Assembly: GCA_007133445.1 (NCBI GenBank)
Contig: SLMR01000311.1
Location: 1-9,419 of the forward strand
DNA: 9,419 nt
Direction of reading: 5' to 3'
Source of the DNA: Aquisalimonas sp.
GTDB lineage: Bacteria; Pseudomonadota; Gammaproteobacteria; Nitrococcales; Aquisalimonadaceae
Part shown: positions 1 through 6,174 of the stretch, one piece after another
How positions within the stretch are numbered: the stretch's first letter is position 1
How the letters are laid out: every line of letters starts with the position of its first letter
The notes under the pieces: generated by a model
The model's input: only the letters and a program-made list of their open reading frames with translations
Database searches by the model: none
Told to the model about the DNA's origin: nothing
Translations under genes and position numbers: made by a program

Positions 1-1
1 C

Positions 2-340
2 GCGCAGGTGGGGCTGGCGGTGCTCGGCGGGTCTGCCTGGGGCATCTTCATCATGCTCTGGCTCTGGTTCGCCGGATTCAACGTGCTGGAGGCGACGCTG
101 CCATCGCTGATTTCCCGCTATGCACCCGGGGACGCCAAGGGCACGGCGCTCGGCGTCTATGCCACCAGTCAGTTCGGTGGTGCGTTCCTCGGCGGTGTTG
201 CCGGTGGCGTGGTCTTCGGGCTCGGTGGCAGCGCCTGGGTGTTCCTGCTCTGCGCCGTCGCGACCGCCCTGTGGCTGGGGGCGCTACGCGGCATGACGCA
301 GGTGCCCGATCTGCGTCGGGCAGCCATGGAGGAATCGTGA
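2..340 (+). CDS. MFS transporter, C-terminal part (5' end outside window)
   Basis: This is the last 112 residues of a major facilitator superfamily permease. The frame is open to the window's left edge, so the start lies upstream; the GTG at 8 is not taken as a start because the protein is already inside a membrane segment there. About three hydrophobic segments are visible, probably TM10-TM12 of twelve. The stretch [14 protein letters not shown], followed by [19 protein letters not shown], resembles the corresponding part of YajR-type drug or proton antiporters. The protein stops soon after the last helix with a short charged tail, so the extra C-terminal domain of E. coli YajR is absent. 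The gene precedes ssb by 106 bases; the order MFS gene then ssb, with uvrA further upstream, is known in Pseudomonas. The substrate cannot be inferred. Confidence 0.8.
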   Translation, partial: AQVGLAVLGGSAWGIFIMLWLWFAGFNVLEATLPSLISRYAPGDAKGTALGVYATSQFGGAFLGGVAGGVVFGLGGSAWVFLLCAVATALWLGALRGMTQVPDLRRAAMEES

Positions 341-434
341 CGGGCGGGTGTCTATCGTGCGCGCCGCAAACACGCTACATTGCCGGTTCGGGTTGCTGCA
401 GGGAAGCGCGGCACCCGGGCCACACTGGAAAACT

Positions 435-440
435 GGGAGG
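435..440 (+). promoter_or_regulatory. Ribosome binding site of ssb
   Basis: GGGAGG lies six bases before the ATG at 447. It decides the ssb start against a longer in-frame reading beginning near 348, which would add residues unlike any SSB N-terminus. The 106-base gap between the MFS stop and ssb shows no convincing sigma-70 promoter or LexA box by eye. Confidence 0.75.
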
Positions 441-446
441 ATCGAC

Positions 447-893
447 ATGGCCCGTGGAGTGAACAAAGTTATCCTGATCGGCAATCTGGGTGCCGACCCG
501 GAAGTCCGCTATAGCCCCAGCGGATCCGCGGTGACGAACACGCGGCTGGCAACCACCGATTCCTGGCGGGATCGCCAGACGGGGGAGCAGCAGGAGCGGA
601 CCGAGTGGCACCGCGTCGTGTTTTTCGGCAAGCTCGCCGAGATCGCCGGGGAGTACCTGCGCAAGGGTTCCAAGGTCTACGTGGAAGGGCGCCTGCAGAC
701 GCGCAAGTGGCAGGGTCAGGACGGACAGGACCGCTACACCACCGAGGTGGTCGCCAACGACATGCAGATGCTCGACGGCCGCGGTGGCGGCGGCTCCATG
801 GGCGAGAGCAGCGGCAGCCGCAGCCAGGCGCAGCCGGCATCCCAGTCGTCGCCCGAACCGGCGGACGACTTCGACGACGATATCCCATTTTAG
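447..893 (+). CDS. ssb: Single-stranded DNA-binding protein SSB
   Basis: This 148-residue protein is a bacterial SSB, the homotetrameric cytoplasmic protein that coats single-stranded DNA during replication, repair and recombination. The N-terminus [19 protein letters not shown] and the following [15 protein letters not shown] are classic for the OB-fold, which covers about residues 1-112 and includes the conserved [14 protein letters not shown] and [15 protein letters not shown] stretches. A short Gly/Ser/Gln/Pro-rich linker (about 114-138) leads to the acidic tail DDFDDDIPF, the peptide known to recruit replication and repair partners. Length is a little under that of E. coli SSB (178 residues) because the linker is short. 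It is followed by an intrinsic terminator, so it ends its transcription unit, probably shared with the MFS gene. Identification is close to certain. Confidence 0.98.
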   Translation: MARGVNKVILIGNLGADPEVRYSPSGSAVTNTRLATTDSWRDRQTGEQQERTEWHRVVFFGKLAEIAGEYLRKGSKVYVEGRLQTRKWQGQDGQDRYTTEVVANDMQMLDGRGGGGSMGESSGSRSQAQPASQSSPEPADDFDDDIPF

Positions 894-928
894 CGGCTAT
901 CAGAATGACGTGTGACGGTCTCATGGAT

Positions 929-955
929 AACCCTCGGTCAATCCGGGGGTTTTTT
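929..955 (+). terminator. Rho-independent terminator after ssb
   Basis: A nine-pair stem (929-937 with 943-951, one G-T wobble) encloses the loop TCAAT. Its 3' arm runs into a T tract at 950-955. It begins 35 bases after the ssb stop, the expected place for the end of the MFS-ssb transcription unit. Confidence 0.9.
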
Positions 956-1041
956 GTGCCCGGGCGTCTGCGTTGCAGGTGCTCGTGTCGGCCGACGACG
1001 CGAGCAATCCTCCTTGCGTGTCGATTCGGCGGGATAACCGC

Positions 1042-1092
1042 TTGCATTTGTCGTGAGACTGGGTAATCTGGGGTCGTAATAATCATTATAAG
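1042..1092 (+). promoter_or_regulatory. Probable promoter region of the acyl-CoA synthetase/ABC operon
   Basis: This AT-rich patch stands out in a GC-rich window and is the only promoter-like stretch between the ssb terminator and the operon. Two readings are possible. One is TTGCAT (1042-1047), a 16-base spacer and TAATCT (1064-1069), each hexamer matching consensus at only three positions. The other uses TATAAG (1087-1092, five of six matches to a -10 box), but with no recognisable -35 box. The choice is unsettled. Either start would give a 5' leader of roughly 210-240 bases before the ATG at 1311. Confidence 0.4.
1077..1091 (+). promoter_or_regulatory. Fur-box-like palindrome
   Basis: The central eleven bases ATAATCATTAT (1079-1089) are a perfect palindrome around C1084 and equal the core of the classical 19-base Fur consensus. 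Against the 7-1-7 form TGATAATCATTATCA, the site TAATAATCATTATAA matches 13 of 15 positions. It overlaps the TATAAG -10 candidate, where a repressor would block polymerase. No iron-related gene is visible in the window, so a chance match in AT-rich promoter DNA remains possible. Confidence 0.35.
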
Positions 1093-1120
1093 TGCAACCA
1101 ATAAAAAATCACGGGTTGCA
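1093..1120 (+). repeat. Perfect 7+7 inverted repeat, possible operator
   Basis: TGCAACC (1093-1099) and GGTTGCA (1114-1120) are exact inverted copies separated by 14 AT-rich bases, with arm centres 21 bases apart, about two helical turns. The repeat directly follows the TATAAG -10 candidate and would straddle its transcription start. This suits a dimeric repressor site, but it could also be a weak RNA hairpin. It does not match the FadR or PsrA consensus that I know. Confidence 0.4.
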
Positions 1121-1144
1121 TAAGACTGGAGGAGATCTGGAGAT

Positions 1145-1288
1145 ATGGCACCACGCCATGTGCGCAAGCCCCATTGTGTCCTGGGCCATCGCGCCGGGTC
1201 ATCCGCTTTCCAGGCATTCCTTTCCCGTAATCCCGTTCATGATGCGGTTCCGGCCGGCGTTGCGCCGTGTCCGGGCCGTTCGTGCTGA
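1145..1288 (+). CDS. Possible 47-residue leader ORF (doubtful)
   Basis: An ATG at 1145 opens a 47-codon frame ending in TGA at 1286-1288, 22 bases before the acyl-CoA synthetase start. GGAGGAG lies at 1128-1134, ten bases ahead, and a second GGAG ends two bases ahead, so initiation is plausible. The product is basic, with histidines, prolines and a final Cys, and has no signal peptide, membrane helix or recognisable family. A short hairpin (1143-1149 with 1155-1161, one wobble pair) would cover the ATG. I do not recognise it. It may be a translated leader peptide, or simply a chance ORF in an untranslated leader. Confidence 0.2.
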   Translation: MAPRHVRKPHCVLGHRAGSSAFQAFLSRNPVHDAVPAGVAPCPGRSC

Positions 1289-1296
1289 CAGCCAGT

Positions 1297-1302
1297 AAGG
1301 GG
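1297..1302 (+). promoter_or_regulatory. Ribosome binding site of the acyl-CoA synthetase
   Basis: AAGGGG sits eight bases before the ATG at 1311 and supports that start. No other in-frame start nearby has a comparable site. Confidence 0.6.
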
Positions 1303-1310
1303 CCGATGTA

Positions 1311-3272
1311 ATGGCGGATAGCAGCGTCGATCGTAACGACACTTTTCCGAAACTCCTGATTCGCAACGCCCGTGAGCGGCCGAACAGGCCGGCCATGCGT
1401 GAGAAGGATCTCGGCATCTGGCAGACCTGGACGTGGTCCGAGGTGCTGGGTGAGGTCCAGACGCTGGCCGGTGGTCTCATGACGCTGGGCCTGCAGCGGG
1501 ATGACAAGGTCGCGACCATCGGCAACAACCGGCCGCAGCTGTACTGGGCCGTGGCCGCGGCCCAGTCCATGGGGGCCGTGCCGGTACCGGTCTACCAGGA
1601 CTCGGGTGCGGACGAGATGCAGTTCGTGCTGGACCACGGCGACGTGCGCTTCGCGGTGGTCGAGGACCAGGAGCAGGTCGACAAGGTGCTCTCGGTCAAG
1701 GATCAGCTGCCCAAGCTGGAAGCGATCATCTACGAGGACCCCCGTGGGCTGCAGAACTACGACGAACCGTTTCTGTATTCCCTTGAGGCGATACAGGAGC
1801 GCGGTCGCGAGTATGCCGGTCAGCATCAGGGGTTCTTCGAGAGCGAGGCCGCCAAGGGCAAGGGCGAGGATCTCTCGGTCATCGTCTACACCTCGGGCAC
1901 GACCGGCCGGCCCAAGGGCGTGATGCTCAGTTACGACAACCTGCTGAAGTCCGCGGAATATGCTACCGAGTTCGACGGCATTACCGAGAGCGACGAGACT
2001 CTGGCCTACCTTCCCATGGCCTGGGTGGGTGATCACTTCATTACCTACTGCCAGGGCTTCCTCAAGGGCTTCTGCCTGAACTGCCCGGAGTCGCCGGAGA
2101 CGGTGGTCACGGATCTGCGCGAGATCGGTCCCACGTACTATTTCGCGCCGCCGCGCGTGTGGGAGAACCTGATCACCAGCGTGATGGTGCGCATGGAGAA
2201 CGCCAGCCGCATCAAGCAGAAGATCTTCCACTACTACATGGGTCTGGCCCGGCGGGTCGGGGTCGACCTGCTCGAGGGCAAGGACGTCGGAACCTGGGAC
2301 CGGATCAACTACGCCATTGGCAACGCGCTGGTGTATGGCCCGCTTCGCAACGTGCTGGGGTTCTCCCGCATCCGGCTGGCCTACACCGCCGGTGAGGCCA
2401 TCGGGCCGGACATCTTCGATTTCTTCCGCTCCATTGGCATCAATCTGAAGCAGCTCTACGGCCAGACCGAATGCGCCGTGTACCTCTGCCTGCAGAAGGA
2501 CAACGACGTGCGTCCGGACACCGTGGGTCCGCCCGGCGAGGGCGTGGAAATCCAGTTGGCCGAGAACGGCGAAGTGCTCTATCGCAGCCCCGGTGTGTTC
2601 ATGGGGTACTACAAGAACGACGAAGAGACCCAGAAGACCAAGACACCGGACGGCTGGGTCCACAGCGGCGACGCCGGGATGTTCACCGAGGACGGTCACC
2701 TGCGCATCATCGACCGTGCCAAGGACGTGGGCCGGCTCAACGACGGCACCATGTTCAGTCCCAAGTTCGTGGAGAACAAGCTCAAGTTCCACCCGCACAT
2801 CATGGAGGCGGTGGCGTTCGGCCACGAGCGTGATTCGGTGATGGCGTTCATCAACATCGACTTCGAGGCTCTGAGTAACTGGGCCGAGCGGGAGAACATC
2901 ACCTTCACCGGCTACGTGGACCTGGCCAGCCGGCCGGAAGTCTATGACCTCATCCGTGAGGAGGTGGAGGCGGTCAACCGGGACCTTGCCTCGGATTCGG
3001 AGCTGGCGCCCATCCAGATCAACCGCTTCGTGATCCTGCACAAAGAACTGGACCCCGACGATGGCGAGATCACCCGCACACGCAAGGTGCGCCGGCGCAT
3101 CATCAACGAGCGCTATGCCGAGCTCATCGACGCCCTGTATCGCGGCGACGAGAGTGCACACGTTGCGGCACCGGTGACCTACGAGGACGGCAGTACCGGC
3201 GTTCTCGAGGCGACGCTGCGCATCAGCGACGCCTCCGTCTACGACTATGAGCCCATGAAGAAGGCAGGATAA
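1311..3272 (+). CDS. AMP-forming long-chain acyl-CoA synthetase (FAA1/FadD type)
   Basis: This 653-residue cytoplasmic enzyme belongs to the ANL superfamily and should activate a carboxylic acid to its acyl-CoA via an acyl-adenylate, using ATP and CoA. The phosphate-binding loop is YTSGTTGRPKG (193-203). YGQTE (383-387) is the A5 adenine/magnesium motif, and HSGDAG (451-456) carries the ribose-binding Asp454. The hinge is DRAKD (468-472), followed by VGRLNDG in place of the more usual glycine-rich stretch. ITRTRKVRRR near 587-596 corresponds to the A10 region with the probable catalytic Lys592. The size fits the larger FAA1-like group rather than 560-residue FadD. It is first in the operon, six bases before livG. 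The family name implies fatty acids, but genes of this type beside Liv-type importers may use other acids, so the substrate is open. Confidence 0.92.
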   Translation: MADSSVDRNDTFPKLLIRNARERPNRPAMREKDLGIWQTWTWSEVLGEVQTLAGGLMTLGLQRDDKVATIGNNRPQLYWAVAAAQSMGAVPVPVYQDSGADEMQFVLDHGDVRFAVVEDQEQVDKVLSVKDQLPKLEAIIYEDPRGLQNYDEPFLYSLEAIQERGREYAGQHQGFFESEAAKGKGEDLSVIVYTSGTTGRPKGVMLSYDNLLKSAEYATEFDGITESDETLAYLPMAWVGDHFITYCQGFLKGFCLNCPESPETVVTDLREIGPTYYFAPPRVWENLITSVMVRMENASRIKQKIFHYYMGLARRVGVDLLEGKDVGTWDRINYAIGNALVYGPLRNVLGFSRIRLAYTAGEAIGPDIFDFFRSIGINLKQLYGQTECAVYLCLQKDNDVRPDTVGPPGEGVEIQLAENGEVLYRSPGVFMGYYKNDEETQKTKTPDGWVHSGDAGMFTEDGHLRIIDRAKDVGRLNDGTMFSPKFVENKLKFHPHIMEAVAFGHERDSVMAFINIDFEALSNWAERENITFTGYVDLASRPEVYDLIREEVEAVNRDLASDSELAPIQINRFVILHKELDPDDGEITRTRKVRRRIINERYAELIDALYRGDESAHVAAPVTYEDGSTGVLEATLRISDASVYDYEPMKKAG

Positions 3273-3278
3273 GCCGCC

Positions 3279-4097
3279 ATGTCAGCACAACCACAACACC
3301 AGGCCTCCGGGCGTAACGCGGGGGAGACGCTGCTGAAGGTGGAGGACGTCCAGCTGTCGTTCGGCGGGGTGCACGCCCTGCGCAACGTCAGCTTCGAAGT
3401 CCGGCGCCGGCAGATCTTCTCCATCATCGGCCCCAACGGTGCAGGCAAGTCGTCGATGCTGAACTGCATCAACGGTTTCTACCATCCCACCGCCGGGACC
3501 ATCACCTACAAGGGCGAGCCGCGAAAGCGCATGCGGCCGTTTAACGCGGCGAGCCAGGGGATCGCGCGGACCTTCCAGAACATCGCCCTGTTCAAGGGCA
3601 TGAGTACCCTGGACAACATCATGACCGGGCGCCACCTGAAGGCGAAGGCATCGCTGCTGGAAAACGCCTTCTGGATCGGCCGTGCGCCGAAGGAGGAGCT
3701 GGAACACCGGCGATTCTGCGAGGAGATCATCGACTTCCTCGAGATCCAGCAGTACCGCAAGACCCCGGTGGGCACGCTGCCCTATGGCCTGCAGAAACGG
3801 GTGGAGCTCGGGCGCGCCCTGGCGGCCGAACCGGAACTGCTGCTGCTCGATGAGCCCATGGCCGGCATGAACCTGGAAGAAAAGCAGGACATGGCCCGGT
3901 TCATCCTGGACGTGAACGACCAGTTCGGCATGACCATCTGCCTGATCGAGCACGACATGGCCGTGGTCATGGACCTGTCCGATCACATCGTGGTGCTCGA
4001 CCACGGCGAGAAGATCGGTGAGGGGGGGCCGGACGAGGTCAGCTCCAATCCGCGGGTCATCGAGGCCTATCTGGGCACCAAGCAGGAGGAGGCCTGA
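3279..4097 (+). CDS. livG: ABC transporter ATPase, LivG type
   Basis: This 272-residue protein is one of the two cytoplasmic ATPases of a branched-chain-amino-acid-type (HAAT) importer. Walker A is GPNGAGKSS (51-59), the Q-loop glutamine is Q100 in ARTFQNIALF, and the signature region reads LPYGLQKRVELGRAL, the relaxed form normal for LivG (YGLQ at 169-172). Walker B ends with D191-E192, and the switch His is H225 in IEHDM. The acidic N-terminal 15-residue lead before the first strand is slightly long. The start ATG lies six bases after the synthetase stop, with only a weak AAGGCAGG ahead inside the preceding gene, so translational coupling is likely. The LivG label names the subunit class; leucine need not be the substrate. 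Confidence 0.93.
   Translation: MSAQPQHQASGRNAGETLLKVEDVQLSFGGVHALRNVSFEVRRRQIFSIIGPNGAGKSSMLNCINGFYHPTAGTITYKGEPRKRMRPFNAASQGIARTFQNIALFKGMSTLDNIMTGRHLKAKASLLENAFWIGRAPKEELEHRRFCEEIIDFLEIQQYRKTPVGTLPYGLQKRVELGRALAAEPELLLLDEPMAGMNLEEKQDMARFILDVNDQFGMTICLIEHDMAVVMDLSDHIVVLDHGEKIGEGGPDEVSSNPRVIEAYLGTKQEEA
4085..4092 (+). promoter_or_regulatory. Strong ribosome binding site of livH
   Basis: GGAGGAGG lies inside the last codons of livG, seven bases before the ATG at 4100. The spacing favours 4100 over the in-frame ATG at 4109. Confidence 0.75.
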
Positions 4098-4099
4098 CC

Positions 4100-5002
4100 A
4101 TGGGGTTCATGAGTGAGTTCTATTACTTCATCGAGGTCCTGGTCGGGGGGCTACTGGCGGGGTCCATGTACTCGCTGGTGGCGCTGGGCTTCGTGCTGAT
4201 CTTCAAGGCCTCCGGCATCTTCAACTTTGCCCAGGCCGCCATGGTGCTGTTCGCGGCGATGTTCATCGCCGGTATGAATCAGCGCTACGGCGTGCCGTTC
4301 TGGCTGGGCATTCCCATTACCATCGTGCTCATGATCGGCGTTGCCTGGATCATCGAGCGGGTGGTGCTGCGGCCCCTGGTGAACCAGGAGCCCATCATCA
4401 TGTTCATGTCCACCATCGGCATCTTCTTCGCCCTGATCGGGTTCGCGGAGATTATCTGGGGCAGCCGTTCCCGGTCCCTGGACGTGGGCATTCCCACGGA
4501 TCCCATCTTCATAGGCGAGATGCTCTTCCAGAGCTATGACCTGGTGGCCGGTATCACAGCCATTGTGCTGGTGCTTCTGCTGGCGCTGTTCGCCCAGCGA
4601 ACGCGCATGGGTCGAGTGCTCCGGGCGGTTGCCGATGATCACCAGGCAGCGCAGTCCATCGGTATCCGTCTGAATACCGTCTGGGTGGTCGTCTGGTCCG
4701 TGGCCGGTTTCGTGGCCGTGGTGGCCGGCGTGGTCTGGGGCGGCAACCTGGGGGTGCAACCGGTGATGGTGGACGTCGCCTTCAAGGCACTGCCGGTGCT
4801 CCTGCTGGGCGGGCTCACGTCCATACCCGGAGCGATCATCGCCGGGCTGATTATCGGCGCCGGTGAGGCGCTGGCGGAAGTCTATCTCGGGCCCATCATC
4901 GGTGGCGGCATCGATAACTGGTTTGCCTACGTGATTGCCATGGCCTTCATGCTGTACCGCCCCGAAGGCATGTTCGGCGAACGGATCATCGAAAGGATCT
5001 AA
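4100..5002 (+). CDS. livH: ABC transporter permease, LivH type
   Basis: This 300-residue inner-membrane protein is one half of the heterodimeric translocation channel of a HAAT-family importer. It is hydrophobic throughout, with about eight transmembrane helices. The family stretch ALGFVLIFKASGIFNFAQ occurs near the N-terminus, and the cytoplasmic coupling loop RAVADDHQAAQSIGIRLNTV (from R175), with its conserved Ala and Gly, contacts an ATPase. VLLLGGLTSIPGAIIAGLIIG is the usual late signature helix pair, here with Thr-Ser. Length is close to E. coli LivH (308). It starts two bases after the livG stop and ends four bases before livM, so the three genes are surely co-transcribed. The subunit class is clear; the substrate is not. 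Confidence 0.94.
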   Translation: MGFMSEFYYFIEVLVGGLLAGSMYSLVALGFVLIFKASGIFNFAQAAMVLFAAMFIAGMNQRYGVPFWLGIPITIVLMIGVAWIIERVVLRPLVNQEPIIMFMSTIGIFFALIGFAEIIWGSRSRSLDVGIPTDPIFIGEMLFQSYDLVAGITAIVLVLLLALFAQRTRMGRVLRAVADDHQAAQSIGIRLNTVWVVVWSVAGFVAVVAGVVWGGNLGVQPVMVDVAFKALPVLLLGGLTSIPGAIIAGLIIGAGEALAEVYLGPIIGGGIDNWFAYVIAMAFMLYRPEGMFGERIIERI

Positions 5003-5006
5003 CAGC

Positions 5007-6065
5007 ATGATTTATCGTGAATCCGGACAGTTCAAGACATCGTACGCGGCGGACCAGCGCATGCTGCCGATCGTCCAGGACCGCTTCTTCCTGGCAGTGA
5101 TCATTGCCATTGCCCTGGCCCTGCCGTTCTTCGTCTCCAACTACGTGATCCAGGCGCTGCTGCTGCCGTTCCTGATCTACTCGCTGGCGGCCATCGGGTT
5201 GAACATCCTAGTGGGGTACTGCGGGCAGATCTCCCTGGGTACCGGTGGTTTCATGGCGGTGGGCGCGTTTGCCGCCTGGAACATGCTGGCGCGTATCCCC
5301 GATATGCCCATTCTGGTGGCGTTCGTGCTGGCGGGACTCATCGCCGCCGGGGCAGGGGTGCTTTTCGGCCTGCCGGCGCTGCGGATCAAGGGCTTCTACC
5401 TGGCGGTGACCACGTTGGCGGCTCAGTTCTTCCTGATCTGGCTGTTCCAGCGGCCCTGGTTCGTGGGCTACAGCCCCACCGGGGTGATCTCCGCCCAGAC
5501 CATCGAGATCTTCGGTTGGCGGATCGACTCGCCCGTGGATCGCTACCTGTTCGCCCTGGCCGTCGTGATCATCATGGCCCTGATTGCCAAGAACCTGGTC
5601 AGTAGCATGAGCGGGCGAAAATGGATGGCCATACGCGACATGGACGTGGCCGCGGAAATCATCGGCATCCGGCCCATGTGGACGAAACTCAAGGCGTTCG
5701 CCGTGAGTTCCTTCTTCGTCGGGATTGCCGGGGTGCTCTGGGCCTATCTCTATCTGGGGCAGCTGGAGGCCGAGGCCTTCGACATCTATACGTCATTCGA
5801 TGTGCTGTTCATGGTGATCATCGGCGGGCTGGGCTCCATCCTGGGGAGTTTCCTGGGCGCGGCCTTCGTGGTGCTGGTGCCCATCTTCCTGAACGTGGCC
5901 CCCGGCGCCGTGGGGCTGCCTCTAAGCACGGCCATGATCAGCTACGTGGAGATCTTCATCTTCGGTTCGCTGATCATCTTCTTCCTCATCGTCGAGCCCC
6001 ACGGGCTGGCACGGTTGTGGAGCATCGCGAAGCAGAAACTCCGCCTCTGGCCCTTCCCCTACTAG
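5007..6065 (+). CDS. livM: ABC transporter permease, LivM type
   Basis: This 352-residue inner-membrane protein is the second half of the channel. After about 25 polar residues it shows eight to ten hydrophobic segments. LNILVGYCGQISLG is the LivM signature, and RDMDVAAEIIGIRPMWTKLK (from R210) is the coupling loop to an ATPase. IIGGLGSILGSFLGA is the conserved late helix. The ATG at 5007 is chosen because AAGGA (4993-4997) lies nine bases upstream. An open frame reaching back to 4935 would overlap livH and add a non-membrane leader. The protein is shorter than E. coli LivM (425), which has an extra N-terminal part. A 109-base gap follows before the binding protein. Confidence 0.94.
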   Translation: MIYRESGQFKTSYAADQRMLPIVQDRFFLAVIIAIALALPFFVSNYVIQALLLPFLIYSLAAIGLNILVGYCGQISLGTGGFMAVGAFAAWNMLARIPDMPILVAFVLAGLIAAGAGVLFGLPALRIKGFYLAVTTLAAQFFLIWLFQRPWFVGYSPTGVISAQTIEIFGWRIDSPVDRYLFALAVVIIMALIAKNLVSSMSGRKWMAIRDMDVAAEIIGIRPMWTKLKAFAVSSFFVGIAGVLWAYLYLGQLEAEAFDIYTSFDVLFMVIIGGLGSILGSFLGAAFVVLVPIFLNVAPGAVGLPLSTAMISYVEIFIFGSLIIFFLIVEPHGLARLWSIAKQKLRLWPFPY

Positions 6066-6106
6066 CGGGAGAGGGTCCGGTCGGAATGGTCTTCTGGAGG
6101 GTATGA

Positions 6107-6127
6107 CCGTGGCACTGTCCGCCACGG
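6107..6127 (+). other. RNA hairpin in the livM/binding-protein gap
   Basis: CCGTGGC (6107-6113) and GCCACGG (6121-6127) form a perfect seven-pair stem with a seven-base loop and no T tract after it. It may slow exonucleases or polymerase and separate the highly needed binding-protein message from the permease genes; the role is inferred. Confidence 0.45.
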
Positions 6128-6142
6128 CATCCGGAGTACGAA

Positions 6143-6159
6143 GTGGGTCGGTGACCCGC
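6143..6159 (+). other. Second hairpin, just ahead of the binding-protein RBS
   Basis: GGGTC (6145-6149) pairs with GACCC (6153-6157) around a GGT loop, extendable by a T-G wobble and a G-C pair. It ends three bases before the GGAGGAG ribosome binding site, so it could influence translation initiation or shield a processed 5' end. Confidence 0.35.
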
Positions 6160-6161
6160 AT

Positions 6162-6168
6162 GGAGGAG
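6162..6168 (+). promoter_or_regulatory. Ribosome binding site deciding the binding-protein start
   Basis: GGAGGAG lies six bases before ATG 6175. The alternative ATG at 6103 has its GGAGGG only one base away and would bury the signal peptide, so 6175 is the start. Confidence 0.85.
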
Positions 6169-6174
6169 AAAGCA

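Noticed and set aside
348..446. Longer N-terminus for SSB starting near 348
   Set aside because: The extra 33 residues are unlike any SSB, while ATG 447 has a good ribosome site and gives the classic [15 protein letters not shown] start.
956..1041. Scattered TTGCA/TGCAA and GCAA...TTGC elements downstream of the ssb terminator
   Set aside because: Apart from the exact pair at 1093-1120 they are short, irregularly spaced and imperfect. I see no gene, RNA or clear site in this stretch.
1092..1298. A 68-codon GTG-initiated frame upstream of the acyl-CoA synthetase
   Set aside because: Its GTG falls inside the -10 candidate and inverted repeat, there is no ribosome binding site before it, and the product resembles nothing I know.
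1086..3161. A 691-codon open frame on the minus strand across the acyl-CoA synthetase
   Set aside because: It lies opposite a gene with all ANL motifs. The translation is His/Val/Leu/Asp-rich without domains, typical of antisense frames in GC-rich DNA.
4174..4181. GCTGGTGG, identical to the E. coli Chi octamer (also at 8118-8125 and 9041-9048)
   Set aside because: The octamers arise inside genes from common Leu-Val or Ala-Leu-Val codons in GC-rich DNA, and Chi sequence differs between lineages.
6103..6174. Longer N-terminus for the binding protein from ATG 6103
   Set aside because: It would place 24 residues before the signal peptide, and its purine-rich site is only one base away. ATG 6175 has ideal spacing and a clean signal peptide.
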